Assembly: GCF_900167525.1 (NCBI RefSeq)
Contig: NZ_FUZQ01000005.1
Location: forward strand, 310,001-374,000
Reading direction: 5' to 3'
Length of the DNA stretch: 64,000 nucleotides
From: Krasilnikoviella flava
GTDB taxonomy: Bacteria; Actinomycetota; Actinomycetes; Actinomycetales; Cellulomonadaceae
In this document: in pieces, positions 7,855 through 16,988 of the stretch
Layout: every line of letters starts with the position of its first letter
How positions within the stretch are numbered: position 1 is the first letter of the stretch
Made by a program: the position numbers and the translations under genes
Notes under the pieces: generated by a model
Database searches by the model: none
What the model saw: only the letters and a program-made list of their open reading frames with translations
What the model was told of the DNA's origin: nothing

Positions 7855-10581
7855 GTGGTCGACGTCAGCCGCCGTACCGTCCTCACTTCCGCCCTCGCCG
7901 CCGGAGCTGCCGCCGCGCTCAGCGCACGCACCGCGAGCGCCGCCGCACCGTCGGCGGTCCCCCTCGCCCTCACCGGGCACGACCCGGTCGACGTGCGCTG
8001 GCTGGAGGGTGGCACCCCTGCCGCCCTGGCCGGCGGCACGACCTGGGGCGTGCCCTGGCCGCGCGGGGCGCTGCCTGGCGACCAGCGGTTCGCCCTCGCC
8101 ACCGCGGCCGGCGAGGCCGTGCCCGTGCAGACGTGGCCCACCGCGTGGTGGCCCGACGGCTCGCTGAAGTGGACTGCGCACGCCGTCAGCGAGTCCGCCC
8201 CACGGGACGAGTCGTACCGGCTCACGCCGGGTGCCCCGGCGCGCGGCGCGCACGAGATCAGCGTGCAGGAGAACCCGGGACGCGTCCTCGTGGACACCGG
8301 CGTCGTGCAGGTCGAGTTCGGCCGGCAGGGCGACAAGGTGGTCCGCGCGATCCGGCGCGGGGGCCAGGTGATCGCCAAGGACGGCCGCCTCGTCGCGCAC
8401 CGGCAGGACTCCGCCGACACGGACCGCGGCGCGACGGTCGGCGTCGAGTCCTTCTCGGGGACCGTCGGGAAGGTGACGGTCGAGCAGTCCGGGCCGGTGC
8501 GCGCGGTGATCAAGGTCGAGGGCACGCACCGCAAGGGGCGCCGCGCATGGCTGCCGTTCGTGCTGCGGTTCGCGCTGTTCGCGGGCTCGGACGGCATCCG
8601 GCTCGTGCACACGTTCTTCGTCGACGGCGACGAGGACAGCGACTTCGTCACCGGCCTGGGCGTGCGGTTCACCGTGCCGATGCGCGGCGAGCTGTACGAC
8701 CGGCACGTGCGCTTCGCCGGCCCGGACGGCGGCGTCCTCGCGGAGGCGGTGCGCGGCGTGACGGGCCTGCGCCGCGACCCCGGTGCCGCGGTCCGCACCG
8801 CCCAGGTCGAGGGTCGGGCGCTGCCCGACCCGGCCACCTGGGACCAGCGCGTCACCACGCGCCTGAAGTGGATCCCGGCCTGGGGCGACCACAGCCTGGC
8901 CCAGCTCAACGCGCACGGCTTCGAGATCCGCAAGCGCACGGGCGCGGGGCACTCGTGGATCCGGTCGGACGCCGGCACGCGGGCCCCCGGGCTCGGCTAC
9001 GTCGGTTCGCCGTCGGGCGGGCTGGCGTTCGGGATGCGCAACTTCTGGCAGCTGCACCCCACGGAGCTGGAGATCACCGGCGCCGCGACCGACGAGGCGG
9101 ACGCCACGGTGTGGATGTGGTCGCCGCGCGCCGAGGCGATGGACCTGCGCTTCTACCACGACGGCATGGACCAGGACACCTACCCGGAGCAGCTCGACGC
9201 GCTCGAGATCACCTACGAGGACTACGAGCCCGGGTTCGGCACCCCGTACGGGGTCGCGCGCACCACGGAGCTGACGTTCTGGGCGCTGGCCGCCACGCCC
9301 ACGGCCGCCCGGTTCGCCGAGCTCGCCGAGGCGAACGCCACCCCGCCGCTGCCGGCCGGCAGCCCCGGGCACCACCACGCCGCCGGCGTCTTCGGCTCCT
9401 GGTCGCCGGTCGACCGCTCCACCGCCGCGCGGGCCACGATCGAGGACCGGCTCGACGCCATCCACCGCTACCACGTCGAGCAGGTGGACCAGCGGTCCTG
9501 GTACGGGTTCTGGGACTACGGCGACGTCATGCACTCCTACGACCGGGACCGGCACCAGTGGTCCTACGACGTCGGCGGCTACGCGTGGGACAACTCCGAG
9601 CTGTCCACGGACCTGTGGCTCTGGTACCACTACCTGCGCACGGGCGACGCCGCCGCGTTCCGGTTCGCGGAGGCGATGAGCCGGCACACCGGCGAGGTCG
9701 ACCAGTACCACCTCGGGGAGTGGAAGGGCCTGGGCACCCGGCACGGCGTCCTGCACTGGGGCGACAGCGCCAAGCAGGTACGCATCAGCAACGCGAACTA
9801 CCGGCGCTTCGTCTACTACCTCACCGGGGACGAGCGCTCCGGCGACCTGCTGCGCGAGCTCGTCGACTCGGACCGCACCTACCTGGTGCTCAACGCCGGC
9901 CGCAAGGTGGACGGCTCCACCGGGGAGTACGACCCCGACCCGACGGCCCTCCCGCTGAGCAAGACCACCGACTGGGGCGCCGTCGCCGGGGCGTGGCTCA
10001 CGGAGTGGGAGCGGGGCGGCGACCCCCGGGCCCGCGAGCGCCTGCTGGCGAGCGCACGGTCGATCGCGGCGCTGCCGAACGCGTGGGTGCAGGCCGGCTC
10101 CACCTACGACCTGGAGACGGCGACCTTCAGCTCGGGGCCCCAGAAGGCGGTCGAGGTCGGCAGCCTCAGCTCCGTGTTCGGCCTGATCGAGGTGATGACC
10201 GAGCTGCTCGACCTCGTCGACGAGCCCGAGGTCGAGGCGCGGTGGGTCGAGTTCTGCCGCCTGTACAACAGCTCCAAGGCCGAGCAGAAGGAGGCGACCG
10301 GCTCGGACTGGGGCAGCCTCAACCTCAAGCAGTCGTACTCCCGCGCCACCGCGTACGCCGCCGTCCGGCTGGACGACGACGCACTGGCCGCCCGCGCCTG
10401 GAAGGAGCTGGCGACCGGTCACGCCGGCTACCCCGACGGCATGGACTGGAGCACGCGGCGCATCGAGCCGCCCGCGGTGCTGCACGCCGTCGACGAGGCG
10501 GGCTTCTCCTCCAACGCCTCCGCGCAGTACGGCCTGGCCGCCATCCAGTGCCTCGCCCTAATCGGGGAGAAGCTGTCGTGA
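7855..10581 (+). CDS. Tat-exported exo-rhamnogalacturonan lyase-like protein (PL26-type)
   Basis: A 908-residue secreted protein. GTG 7855 is chosen because AAGGAG lies eight bases upstream at 7841-7846. Residues 5-10 (SRRTVL) form a twin-arginine motif followed by an Ala-rich hydrophobic stretch and a likely cut after TASAAA. The mature protein resembles the PcRGLX/PL26 exo-rhamnogalacturonan lyases: an N-terminal beta-sandwich half, then an alpha/alpha barrel with the conserved SWYGFWDYGDVMHSYD and YAWDNSELSTDLWLWYHYL motifs near residues 550-600. It would cut rhamnogalacturonan-I oligosaccharides outside the cell. The family assignment is from motif memory. Confidence 0.8.
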   Translation: MVDVSRRTVLTSALAAGAAAALSARTASAAAPSAVPLALTGHDPVDVRWLEGGTPAALAGGTTWGVPWPRGALPGDQRFALATAAGEAVPVQTWPTAWWPDGSLKWTAHAVSESAPRDESYRLTPGAPARGAHEISVQENPGRVLVDTGVVQVEFGRQGDKVVRAIRRGGQVIAKDGRLVAHRQDSADTDRGATVGVESFSGTVGKVTVEQSGPVRAVIKVEGTHRKGRRAWLPFVLRFALFAGSDGIRLVHTFFVDGDEDSDFVTGLGVRFTVPMRGELYDRHVRFAGPDGGVLAEAVRGVTGLRRDPGAAVRTAQVEGRALPDPATWDQRVTTRLKWIPAWGDHSLAQLNAHGFEIRKRTGAGHSWIRSDAGTRAPGLGYVGSPSGGLAFGMRNFWQLHPTELEITGAATDEADATVWMWSPRAEAMDLRFYHDGMDQDTYPEQLDALEITYEDYEPGFGTPYGVARTTELTFWALAATPTAARFAELAEANATPPLPAGSPGHHHAAGVFGSWSPVDRSTAARATIEDRLDAIHRYHVEQVDQRSWYGFWDYGDVMHSYDRDRHQWSYDVGGYAWDNSELSTDLWLWYHYLRTGDAAAFRFAEAMSRHTGEVDQYHLGEWKGLGTRHGVLHWGDSAKQVRISNANYRRFVYYLTGDERSGDLLRELVDSDRTYLVLNAGRKVDGSTGEYDPDPTALPLSKTTDWGAVAGAWLTEWERGGDPRARERLLASARSIAALPNAWVQAGSTYDLETATFSSGPQKAVEVGSLSSVFGLIEVMTELLDLVDEPEVEARWVEFCRLYNSSKAEQKEATGSDWGSLNLKQSYSRATAYAAVRLDDDALAARAWKELATGHAGYPDGMDWSTRRIEPPAVLHAVDEAGFSSNASAQYGLAAIQCLALIGEKLS

Positions 10582-11681
10582 GCGCCGCACGCCGCCCGCG
10601 GCGGGCGCTCGTCGTCGGCGCGACGGCGGCGGCCGCCGTCATCGGCGTCGTCGGCGTCGTCGCCCCTGCCGCGCACGGCGCCGTCGCGAGCCCCGGGCTC
10701 GACGGCCCCCGCCCGGACGCGGCACTGCTCGAGCGGTGCACCGGCACCGCGCCCGTGGTGTGCACGTACCCCGACCTGCCGCCCGGCCCCTACGACGTGA
10801 CCGTCGTGCTGGGCGACCGCCACGGACCCGCCGGCACCGAGGTGCAGGCCGAGGCCCGCCGCCTCATGGTCGCCGCCGTCGACACCGCCGAGGGCGAGCT
10901 CGCACGGCGCACGTTCACCGTCGACGTGCGCGACCCCGAGAGCCAGTAGAACCAGCCCGCCGGCGAGGGCACCCCCGGCCTCACCCTGACGTTCACCGGC
11001 GACGCGCCGCACGTGGCCGGGATCGGGATCCGGCCCGCCGACGCGCGCACCCCGCGCCTCGCGCTGCTCGGTGACTCCACCGTCACCGACCAGGGCGGGG
11101 CGCCCTACACCGGCTGGGGCCAGCGACTGCCTGCCCACTTCCGGCTCGGGGTGAGCGTCGTCAACCACTCCGGCTCCGGCGAGAGCACCGTGTCAGTGCT
11201 GGCCAAACCCGAGATGTTCGACGCCCTGGTGCCCCAGCTGCGCCCCGGCGACCTCGCCCTCGTGCAGCTCGCGCACAACGACAAGGAGACGACCGCCGAG
11301 CAGTACCGCGCCAACCTCACCGAGATCGTCGACCGGGTGCGGGCCACGGGAGCCACGCCCGTGCTGGTGACCCCGATCGTCCGGCTCCGGTTCGACGGCG
11401 ACCAGCTGAACTCGACAGGCATGATCGAGACCGCCGCCGGCAGCCTCCCGCGGCACATGCGCGACGTCGCCACCGACCTCGGCGTCCACCTGATCGACCT
11501 CACCGCCCTGAGCGAGGAGCTGGTCGAAGGACTCGGACCCGTGGATGCCCAGCCGATCTACCTGATCCGGGAGAACGGCGACCGCACCCACACGTCCGAG
11601 CACGGCGCAACGGTGTACGCCGACCTCGTGGCTGGCGAGCTGCGCCGGCTGGGGCTGGTGCCGGAGCGGTACTGGCGCTGA
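10578..11681 (+). pseudogene. rhamnogalacturonan acetylesterase (CE12/GDSL), interrupted by an in-frame TAG
   Basis: The frame opens at a GTG that overlaps the lyase stop (GTGA) and encodes an N-terminal export signal and beta-domain up to VDVRDPESQ, then meets TAG at 10947-10949 and continues in the same frame (NQPAGEGTPGLTLTF) to 11681. The second part (from about 11013) has the whole SGNH hydrolase core: LLGDST with the nucleophile Ser, AHND with the oxyanion Asn, and DRTH supplying the catalytic Asp/His. Enzymes of this type remove acetyl groups from rhamnogalacturonan-I, matching the adjacent lyase. One base change (for example CAG to TAG) explains the break; it could be a recent mutation, a sequencing error or a readthrough site. 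Confidence 0.8.
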
Positions 11682-11700
11682 GCCCTCGTGCCCACCCGGC

Positions 11701-12783
11701 TCAGATCCGCCCGCGCACCGGCGTGGTCTCGGCGTCCGAGCCGCCCTCGGGCATGACCATCTCGGCGCGGACGCCGAGCAGCCGCACCTCGCGGCCGGGC
11801 TCCATCCCGGCCGCGAGGTCGAGCACCGCCGCGGTCACCTCCTCGAGGGAGCGCGTCGGCGCGGGCAGCTTCCGCGAGAGCGTCCGCGTGAAGAACGGCG
11901 CGTAGCGCACCTTGAGCCCCACCCGGAACACCGGCCGGCCCTCCGCCTCGGTGTCCGCGTGCGCCTGCGCGGCCAGCTCCCGCAGCGCCGCCGTGACCTG
12001 CTCGGCTGTCGTGAGGTTGCGCTGGTACGTCGTCTCGCGGCTGTGCCCGCGGGCCACCCACGGGGTGTCGTCGACGACGGCGGACCCGTGCCCGCGGCCC
12101 AGCTCCCCGTACCAGGCGCCCATCCGCGGCCCGAACTCGCCGACCAGGACGGCGCCGTCGGCGGCGGCGAGCTGCGCGACCGTGTCGATGCCGTGCGCCG
12201 CCAGCCGCCGGGACACCTTGGCGCCCACGCCCCACAGGTCGAGCGTCGGCCGCTCCCCCATCACCTGGGACCAGGTGTCCGCGGTGAGCCGGTACACGCC
12301 CGCGGGCTTGCCGAACCCGGTCGCGATCTTGGCGCGGATCTTGTTGTCGCCGATGCCGACCGAGCAGTGCAGTGCGGTCGCGTCGAGCACCGCCTGCTGG
12401 ACGCGGCGGGCGAACGCCTCCGGGTCCTGCGCGTCGCTCCCCAGGAACGCCTCGTCCCAGCCGAGGACCTCCACCACGGTGCCGAGCCCGCGGAGCGTGT
12501 CCATCACGTGCGCGGACGCCGCGTCGTACACCTGGTGGTCCACCGGCAGGATGACCGCGTCCGGGACCTTGCGGGCCGCGACCCGCAGCGGCGTCCCCGA
12601 CCCGACGCCGTACGCCCGCGCCTCGTACGACGCGGTGGACACCACGGCCCGCTCGTTCGGGTCGCCCCGACCGCCCACGATCACCGGGCGTCCGGCGAGC
12701 TCCGGGCGCCGCAGGATCTCGACCGCGGCCAGGAACTGGTCGAGGTCGACATGCAACACCCAGCGGAAGGAGCGCGGGCCCAT
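11701..12783 (-). CDS. dinB: DNA polymerase IV, DinB2-like Y-family polymerase
   Basis: A 360-residue Y-family translesion DNA polymerase. The palm carries the two metal-binding sites: HVDLDQF (Asp13) and GWDEAFLG (Asp110-Glu111). HhH motifs at about residues 175-195 (LWGVGAKVSRRLAAHGIDTV) and a little-finger domain follow. GWDEA, in place of the usual SIDEA, resembles mycobacterial DinB2. The residue matching the steric gate (Phe13 in E. coli Pol IV) is Leu18 here. DinB2 with a Leu gate is known to accept ribonucleotides, so this enzyme may too. It stands alone and is not visibly under a LexA box. Confidence 0.9.
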   Translation of the reverse strand: MGPRSFRWVLHVDLDQFLAAVEILRRPELAGRPVIVGGRGDPNERAVVSTASYEARAYGVGSGTPLRVAARKVPDAVILPVDHQVYDAASAHVMDTLRGLGTVVEVLGWDEAFLGSDAQDPEAFARRVQQAVLDATALHCSVGIGDNKIRAKIATGFGKPAGVYRLTADTWSQVMGERPTLDLWGVGAKVSRRLAAHGIDTVAQLAAADGAVLVGEFGPRMGAWYGELGRGHGSAVVDDTPWVARGHSRETTYQRNLTTAEQVTAALRELAAQAHADTEAEGRPVFRVGLKVRYAPFFTRTLSRKLPAPTRSLEEVTAAVLDLAAGMEPGREVRLLGVRAEMVMPEGGSDAETTPVRGRI

Positions 12784-12837
12784 GCCCCGAGTCTGCGCTA
12801 CGGCACCCCGGCCACGCTCACCGGCGGCTCGGGCGCC

Positions 12838-13725
12838 TCACGGCTCCCGGAGGGACGCCGTACGCTCCGCGAGCGCCAGCGTCCACCGGGCACGCTCGAC
12901 CATCGCGACGTCGAGGAACGTGCCGTCGGGCAGCACCACGGTGCCGGTCCCGGCGTCGGCGGCGTCGGCCACGACGCGCACGACCTCGCGTGCGCGGGCC
13001 ACCTCGTCCGGGCGTGGCGCGAACGCCTCGCGGATGGTCGCGAGCTGCGCGGGGTGGATCGCCGTGCGACCGCAGAAGCCGAGCGCGCGGCCGGCGCGGC
13101 AGGACGCGGCCAGGCCTTCCAGGTCGCGCACGTGCGTGTACGCGGACATCGCGGGCGCGGGCAGCCCCGCGGCCCGCGCCGCCACGACGACCCGGGCCCG
13201 CGCCCACGTCAGCCCCGCGTCGTCGTCGACCCGCAGGTCGGACCGCAGGTCGGCCTCCCCGAGCCCGACCGACGCGACCCGCGGCGACGCCGTCGCGAGC
13301 TCGAACGCCCGCTCGACGCCCAGCGCGGACTCCAGCAGCAGGTGCAGTCGCCGGCCGGGCAGCGCGTCGGCGAGGGCACGCACCTCGGCGACCGACTCGA
13401 CCTTCGGCACCCGGGCGCCGACGCCGCGCGGCAGCGCGGCGAGGGCGGCCACGTCCTCCGCGTGCCACGGCGTGGACGCGTGGTTGACCCGCACCTGCAC
13501 GGCCGGTCCGTCGCCCTCGCCGCCGAGGAGCCGTACCAGGTGTCCGCGGGCGGCGTCCTTCGCCGCCGGGGCGACGGCGTCCTCCAGGTCCACCAGCACC
13601 GCGTCCGCCCCCGAGGACAGCGCCTTGGCCACGCGGTCCGGCCGGTCCGCGGGCACGTACAGCAGCGTGAGCGGCGGCGCGCCCGGCGCGTCGCCCGGCA
13701 TGTCGGGGCCCGCGGGCGCCGTCAC
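12838..13725 (-). CDS. HpcH/HpaI-type CoA-ester lyase (citrate lyase beta-like)
   Basis: A 295-residue TIM-barrel protein of the CitE/malyl-CoA lyase group. Visible motifs include LYVPADRPDRVAKAL near the start, DAVLVDLEDAV (about residues 41-51), PKVESVAEV, LLLESALGV (metal-ligand Glu) and GLGEADLRSDL (metal-ligand Asp). These enzymes cleave 3-hydroxyacyl-CoA esters into acetyl-CoA or propionyl-CoA plus a keto acid, or do the reverse. It is the last gene of the long operon and its GTG overlaps the CoA-transferase stop, which suggests it cleaves the CoA ester made by that enzyme. Confidence 0.88.
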   Translation of the reverse strand: MTAPAGPDMPGDAPGAPPLTLLYVPADRPDRVAKALSSGADAVLVDLEDAVAPAAKDAARGHLVRLLGGEGDGPAVQVRVNHASTPWHAEDVAALAALPRGVGARVPKVESVAEVRALADALPGRRLHLLLESALGVERAFELATASPRVASVGLGEADLRSDLRVDDDAGLTWARARVVVAARAAGLPAPAMSAYTHVRDLEGLAASCRAGRALGFCGRTAIHPAQLATIREAFAPRPDEVARAREVVRVVADAADAGTGTVVLPDGTFLDVAMVERARWTLALAERTASLREP

Positions 13726-14930
13726 ACCGCCCCCTCGGCCCGCAGGGCGGCGACCCGCTCGGGCGAGAAGCCCAGCTCGCCCAGCACCGCGTCGGTGTCG
13801 GCTCCGTGGGCGCGGCCGGTGTGCCGGATGACGCCGTCGTTCCCGGACAGCCGGAACAGCGGCCCCTGCATGAGCAGCGGCCCGAGCTCCGGGTCGTCGA
13901 TCTCGTGGATCGTCCCGAGCGCCCGGAACTGGGGGTCGTCCACGATGTCGTGGGCGTCGTAGATCGGTGCCACCGCGGCCTGCGCCTCCTCGAACGCCGC
14001 GACCACCTCGTCCCTGGTGCGCCGGGCGATCCAGCCGCCCACCGCCTCGTCGAGCTCGTCGGCGTGCTGCGCCCGGTCGACACCGCGGGCGAACCACGGC
14101 TCGTCGATCAGCTCGGGGCGGCCCACGAGGCGCATCACCCGCTCGGCGATCGACTGCGCCGAGGTGGACACGGCGACCCACTGCCCGTCGCTGGTGCGAT
14201 AGGTGTTGCGCGGCGCGTTGTTGGCCGAACGGTTGCCGGTGCGCGGCTGCACCGTGCCCAGCTGGTCCCAGCGGGTGATCTGCGGACCGAGCATCGCGAG
14301 GATCGGCTCCACGATGGCGGTGTCGACCACCTGCCCCTTGCCCGTGGCCTCCCGCGTGGACAGGGCGACCATGACCGCGAAGGCCGTCGCGAGGGACGCG
14401 ACCCCGTCGGCCAGGCCGAAGGGCGGGAGCGTGGGCGCGCCGTCGGGCTCGCCGGTCATCGCGGCGAACCCGCTCATCGCCTCCGCGAGGGTGCCGAAGC
14501 CGGGGCGCGTGCGGTACGGGCCGACCTGGCCGAAGCCGCTGACCCGTGCCAGCACGAGCCGCGGGTTGCGGGCCGACAGCTCGTCGTAGCCGAGCCCCCA
14601 CCGCTCGAGCGTGCCCGGCCGGAAGTTCTCGATGACCACGTCCGAGCGCTCGGCCAGCGCGAGGAAGACCTCCCGGCCGCCGTCGCTCCCGAGGTTCGCC
14701 GTGATCGTGCGCTTGTTGCGCCCTAGCGTCTTCCACCAGAGGTTGACGCCGTCCTTCGCCGCGCCGTGCGTGCGCGACGGGTCGGGCTTCTCCGGGTGCT
14801 CCACCTTGACGACGTCCGCGCCCATGTCGCCGAGGTGCATGGCCGCCATCGGGCCGGCGAACAGGGTGGACGCGTCCACGACGCGCAGCCCGGAGAGCGC
14901 GCCGGCGCCCGGATCGCGGGAGACGGTCAT
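13722..14930 (-). CDS. CaiB/BaiF family (class III) CoA-transferase
   Basis: A 402-residue class III CoA-transferase. It opens with LSGLRVVDASTLFAGPMAA and DMGADVVKVEHPEKPDP, then GRNKRTITANL and VVIENFRPGTLERWGLGY, all family signatures; the interior has the FGTLAEAMSGFAAMTGEPDG stretch around the catalytic Asp region. It moves CoA between carboxylic acids. ATG 14930 has GGAGGTGA upstream and overlaps the previous stop (ATGA). The pairing with a CitE-like lyase resembles itaconate/citramalate-type degradation, but the hydratase of that pathway is absent here. Confidence 0.9.
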   Translation of the reverse strand: MTVSRDPGAGALSGLRVVDASTLFAGPMAAMHLGDMGADVVKVEHPEKPDPSRTHGAAKDGVNLWWKTLGRNKRTITANLGSDGGREVFLALAERSDVVIENFRPGTLERWGLGYDELSARNPRLVLARVSGFGQVGPYRTRPGFGTLAEAMSGFAAMTGEPDGAPTLPPFGLADGVASLATAFAVMVALSTREATGKGQVVDTAIVEPILAMLGPQITRWDQLGTVQPRTGNRSANNAPRNTYRTSDGQWVAVSTSAQSIAERVMRLVGRPELIDEPWFARGVDRAQHADELDEAVGGWIARRTRDEVVAAFEEAQAAVAPIYDAHDIVDDPQFRALGTIHEIDDPELGPLLMQGPLFRLSGNDGVIRHTGRAHGADTDAVLGELGFSPERVAALRAEGAV

Positions 14931-16942
14931 CGAGTCACCTCCGTCGAGTCCACGGTGCCCAGCGCGTCGGGCAGGTCCCAGGCGCACCGGAACCCGAGCG
15001 TCGCCCCGCGGGCGAGGCCCAGGCCGGGCAGCAGCAGCTTCACCGCGTAGTCGGGCGCGTGCCGTCCGCCCTCGACATACCAGTCCGAGCCCTCGGCACG
15101 GTAGTCGCTGCCTCCCTTGATCATGACGTACCGGGTGCGGCCGTCGCTGTGCTCGCTGTCGGTCCAGGCCCAGACGGCGGGCGTGCCGCGGCGGAAGCCG
15201 GGCGACTCCCCCGCGAGCTGCCACTCGTCCTCGGTGGGCAGCCGCCCCCCGCGCCAGGCGCAGTACGCCCGCGCGTCGTCCAGGTCGACGAACGTCACCG
15301 GCTCGTCCTCGGTACCCGGCGCCGGGCGGCCGTCCGCCCAGTGCGCCAGGAAGCGGTGGTGCACGGCCGGCGCGTAGCCGGTGGCGTCGAGGAACGCGGC
15401 GAACTGCGCGTTGGTCACCTCGGTCGCGCCGACGGCGACGGGAGCGGCGAGCTCGCCGTCACGCTGCAGCGTGCGGGCGTCGTGCAGGCGCGGGGGCAGC
15501 GGCTTCCACTCGTCGACGTACGGCGCGCCCTGGTACATGCCGGTCTCGCGCGCACGGTGCCGCACCGTGAGCACGTACGCCCCGGGGGGCACGACGACGG
15601 CGCCGCGGTCGGGCCCCGCGTCGGGCGCGAGATCCGCGGGGACGTCCGGCCTGAGCCGGCGGGCGATGCGGTGCGGGAAGCGGGCGTCCGGGTCGTGGCG
15701 GTCGGCGCCCTCGTCCAGGCCGTCCACGACCGCGCGCAGCCCGGCCGCCCACGACGGCTCGTCCGCGCCGGTGCGCAGCAGCGCCGCGACGCCCCGGGCG
15801 GGGACGGTGACCCGCTCGTCGCCGTCGGCGAGCACCGGCCCGGCGTAGTCCTCCTCGCCGCGGTTGACGAGGGTCCACAGCGTGACGCCGTCGGCCTCCC
15901 ACCGGGACGCGTACACCCCTGCGGCCTCGGCCTCGGGGGCCAGCTCCGCGAGCGGCGTCCAGTCGCCGCCGAGGAGCAGCTCGCGCGCCGCACGCTGCAC
16001 GGTCACCATGCGCCGCACGGTCGCGGCGTCGCGGGCGGACCACCCGACCCACACCCCGAAGACGACCTCCCACACCATGACGCCCACGCCGTTGAGCCAC
16101 GCGGACTGCAGCTCCTCGCTGTGGTCGCGGTGCCAGCGCCGCACGTGGTGCTGCATGTGCCGCCGCTCGTACCAGTGCGCGCGCAGCACGCCCGGCACCG
16201 GCGAGTCGGCGAAGAACTGGGCCCACGACGACGAGTGGTCCTCGATGCGCTCGACGGGCAGCTTCGACTCGCCCTCGAGCACGATGCCGGGACGGGCGGC
16301 CTCCAGCCGGGCCACGAGCTCGGGCTCCGCCTTCTTCAGGGTGTCGAGGAAGACGCCGTCCGCGCCGAGGTCGCGCACCAGCGCGGCCAGCTCCGTGGGG
16401 TCGTCGTCGCCGCGGCGGGTGCCCGTGTCCCAGGGGTTGTAGTCGACGAAGACGTGCAGGCCGGCGTCGTGGAACGCCTGCACGAGGTCGACGATGCCGG
16501 GGACGTCGCGGTAGAAGTCCCACTGGTTGCGGTCGTCGATCCCGATCACCGGGTAGGCGTGCCACAGCACGACGGCGTCCAGCCCCGCGAACCGCTCGCG
16601 CGCGTCGGCGAGGAAGCGCTCGGGGGTGAATCGGCGCTCGTCGAACGAGTACAGCAGCTCGTCCCACAGCCACACCTGTGCCACGGTCCGGCAGCCCGCC
16701 GCCCACGCCGCCTCGGGCCGGTCGTAGGCGGTGCCCGTGTAGCCGTGGCGCTCCCGGGCGTCCGACCGCCAGGCCGTCAGGCGCTCGCGCCACTCCGGGC
16801 GGGCGGCCGGGTCAGCAGGGCCGACGAAGATCTTCGCCTCGTCGAGCGCGACGCTCTGCTCGGGGGTGAGCGGGCCGTCGAGCGGCACGTCGGTGGGCCG
16901 GTCGATGGGCCGCGGGACGAGGGGGTCGAACGTGTACGTCAT
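14927..16942 (-). CDS. TIM-barrel (glycoside hydrolase-like) domain fused to SUMF1/EgtB/PvdO domain
   Basis: A 671-residue protein with two parts. Residues about 80-330 look like a glycosidase-type TIM barrel: VAQVWLWDELLYSFD, LDAVVLWHAYP, GLHVFVDYNPWDTGT, LGADGVFLDTL (Asp200) and IVLEGESK (Glu223) fall where nucleophile and acid/base carboxylates usually sit; a beta-rich region follows to about 390. Residues about 445-656 form a SUMF1/formylglycine-generating-enzyme-like domain (GATEVTNAQFAAFL, CAWRGGRLPTEDEW, TLGFRCAWD). No signal peptide. The cysteine pair of true sulfatase-modifying enzymes is not evident, so the second domain may bind ligand or do other chemistry. Function unknown. Confidence 0.75.
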   Translation of the reverse strand: MTYTFDPLVPRPIDRPTDVPLDGPLTPEQSVALDEAKIFVGPADPAARPEWRERLTAWRSDARERHGYTGTAYDRPEAAWAAGCRTVAQVWLWDELLYSFDERRFTPERFLADARERFAGLDAVVLWHAYPVIGIDDRNQWDFYRDVPGIVDLVQAFHDAGLHVFVDYNPWDTGTRRGDDDPTELAALVRDLGADGVFLDTLKKAEPELVARLEAARPGIVLEGESKLPVERIEDHSSSWAQFFADSPVPGVLRAHWYERRHMQHHVRRWHRDHSEELQSAWLNGVGVMVWEVVFGVWVGWSARDAATVRRMVTVQRAARELLLGGDWTPLAELAPEAEAAGVYASRWEADGVTLWTLVNRGEEDYAGPVLADGDERVTVPARGVAALLRTGADEPSWAAGLRAVVDGLDEGADRHDPDARFPHRIARRLRPDVPADLAPDAGPDRGAVVVPPGAYVLTVRHRARETGMYQGAPYVDEWKPLPPRLHDARTLQRDGELAAPVAVGATEVTNAQFAAFLDATGYAPAVHHRFLAHWADGRPAPGTEDEPVTFVDLDDARAYCAWRGGRLPTEDEWQLAGESPGFRRGTPAVWAWTDSEHSDGRTRYVMIKGGSDYRAEGSDWYVEGGRHAPDYAVKLLLPGLGLARGATLGFRCAWDLPDALGTVDSTEVTR

Positions 16943-16988
16943 GGCTGCTCTCTGCGGACGGGGTCGCGCGGGTCTGTCGGATGGGGGT

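Noticed and set aside
5788-10485. A 1565-codon open frame on the minus strand opposite the DUF2264, dehydrogenase and lyase genes.
   Set aside because: The product is Arg/Gly/Ala-rich with no domains, while the plus strand encodes recognisable proteins throughout. High GC keeps the antisense frame open.
12838-14930. CoA-transferase/lyase pair as a complete itaconate degradation set.
   Set aside because: The itaconyl-CoA hydratase gene is absent and the operon context is a sugar-type importer, so the assignment is not supported.
14927-16942. Naming the fusion protein a sulfatase-modifying enzyme.
   Set aside because: No sulfatase gene is nearby and the catalytic cysteines of formylglycine-generating enzymes are not evident in the C-terminal domain.
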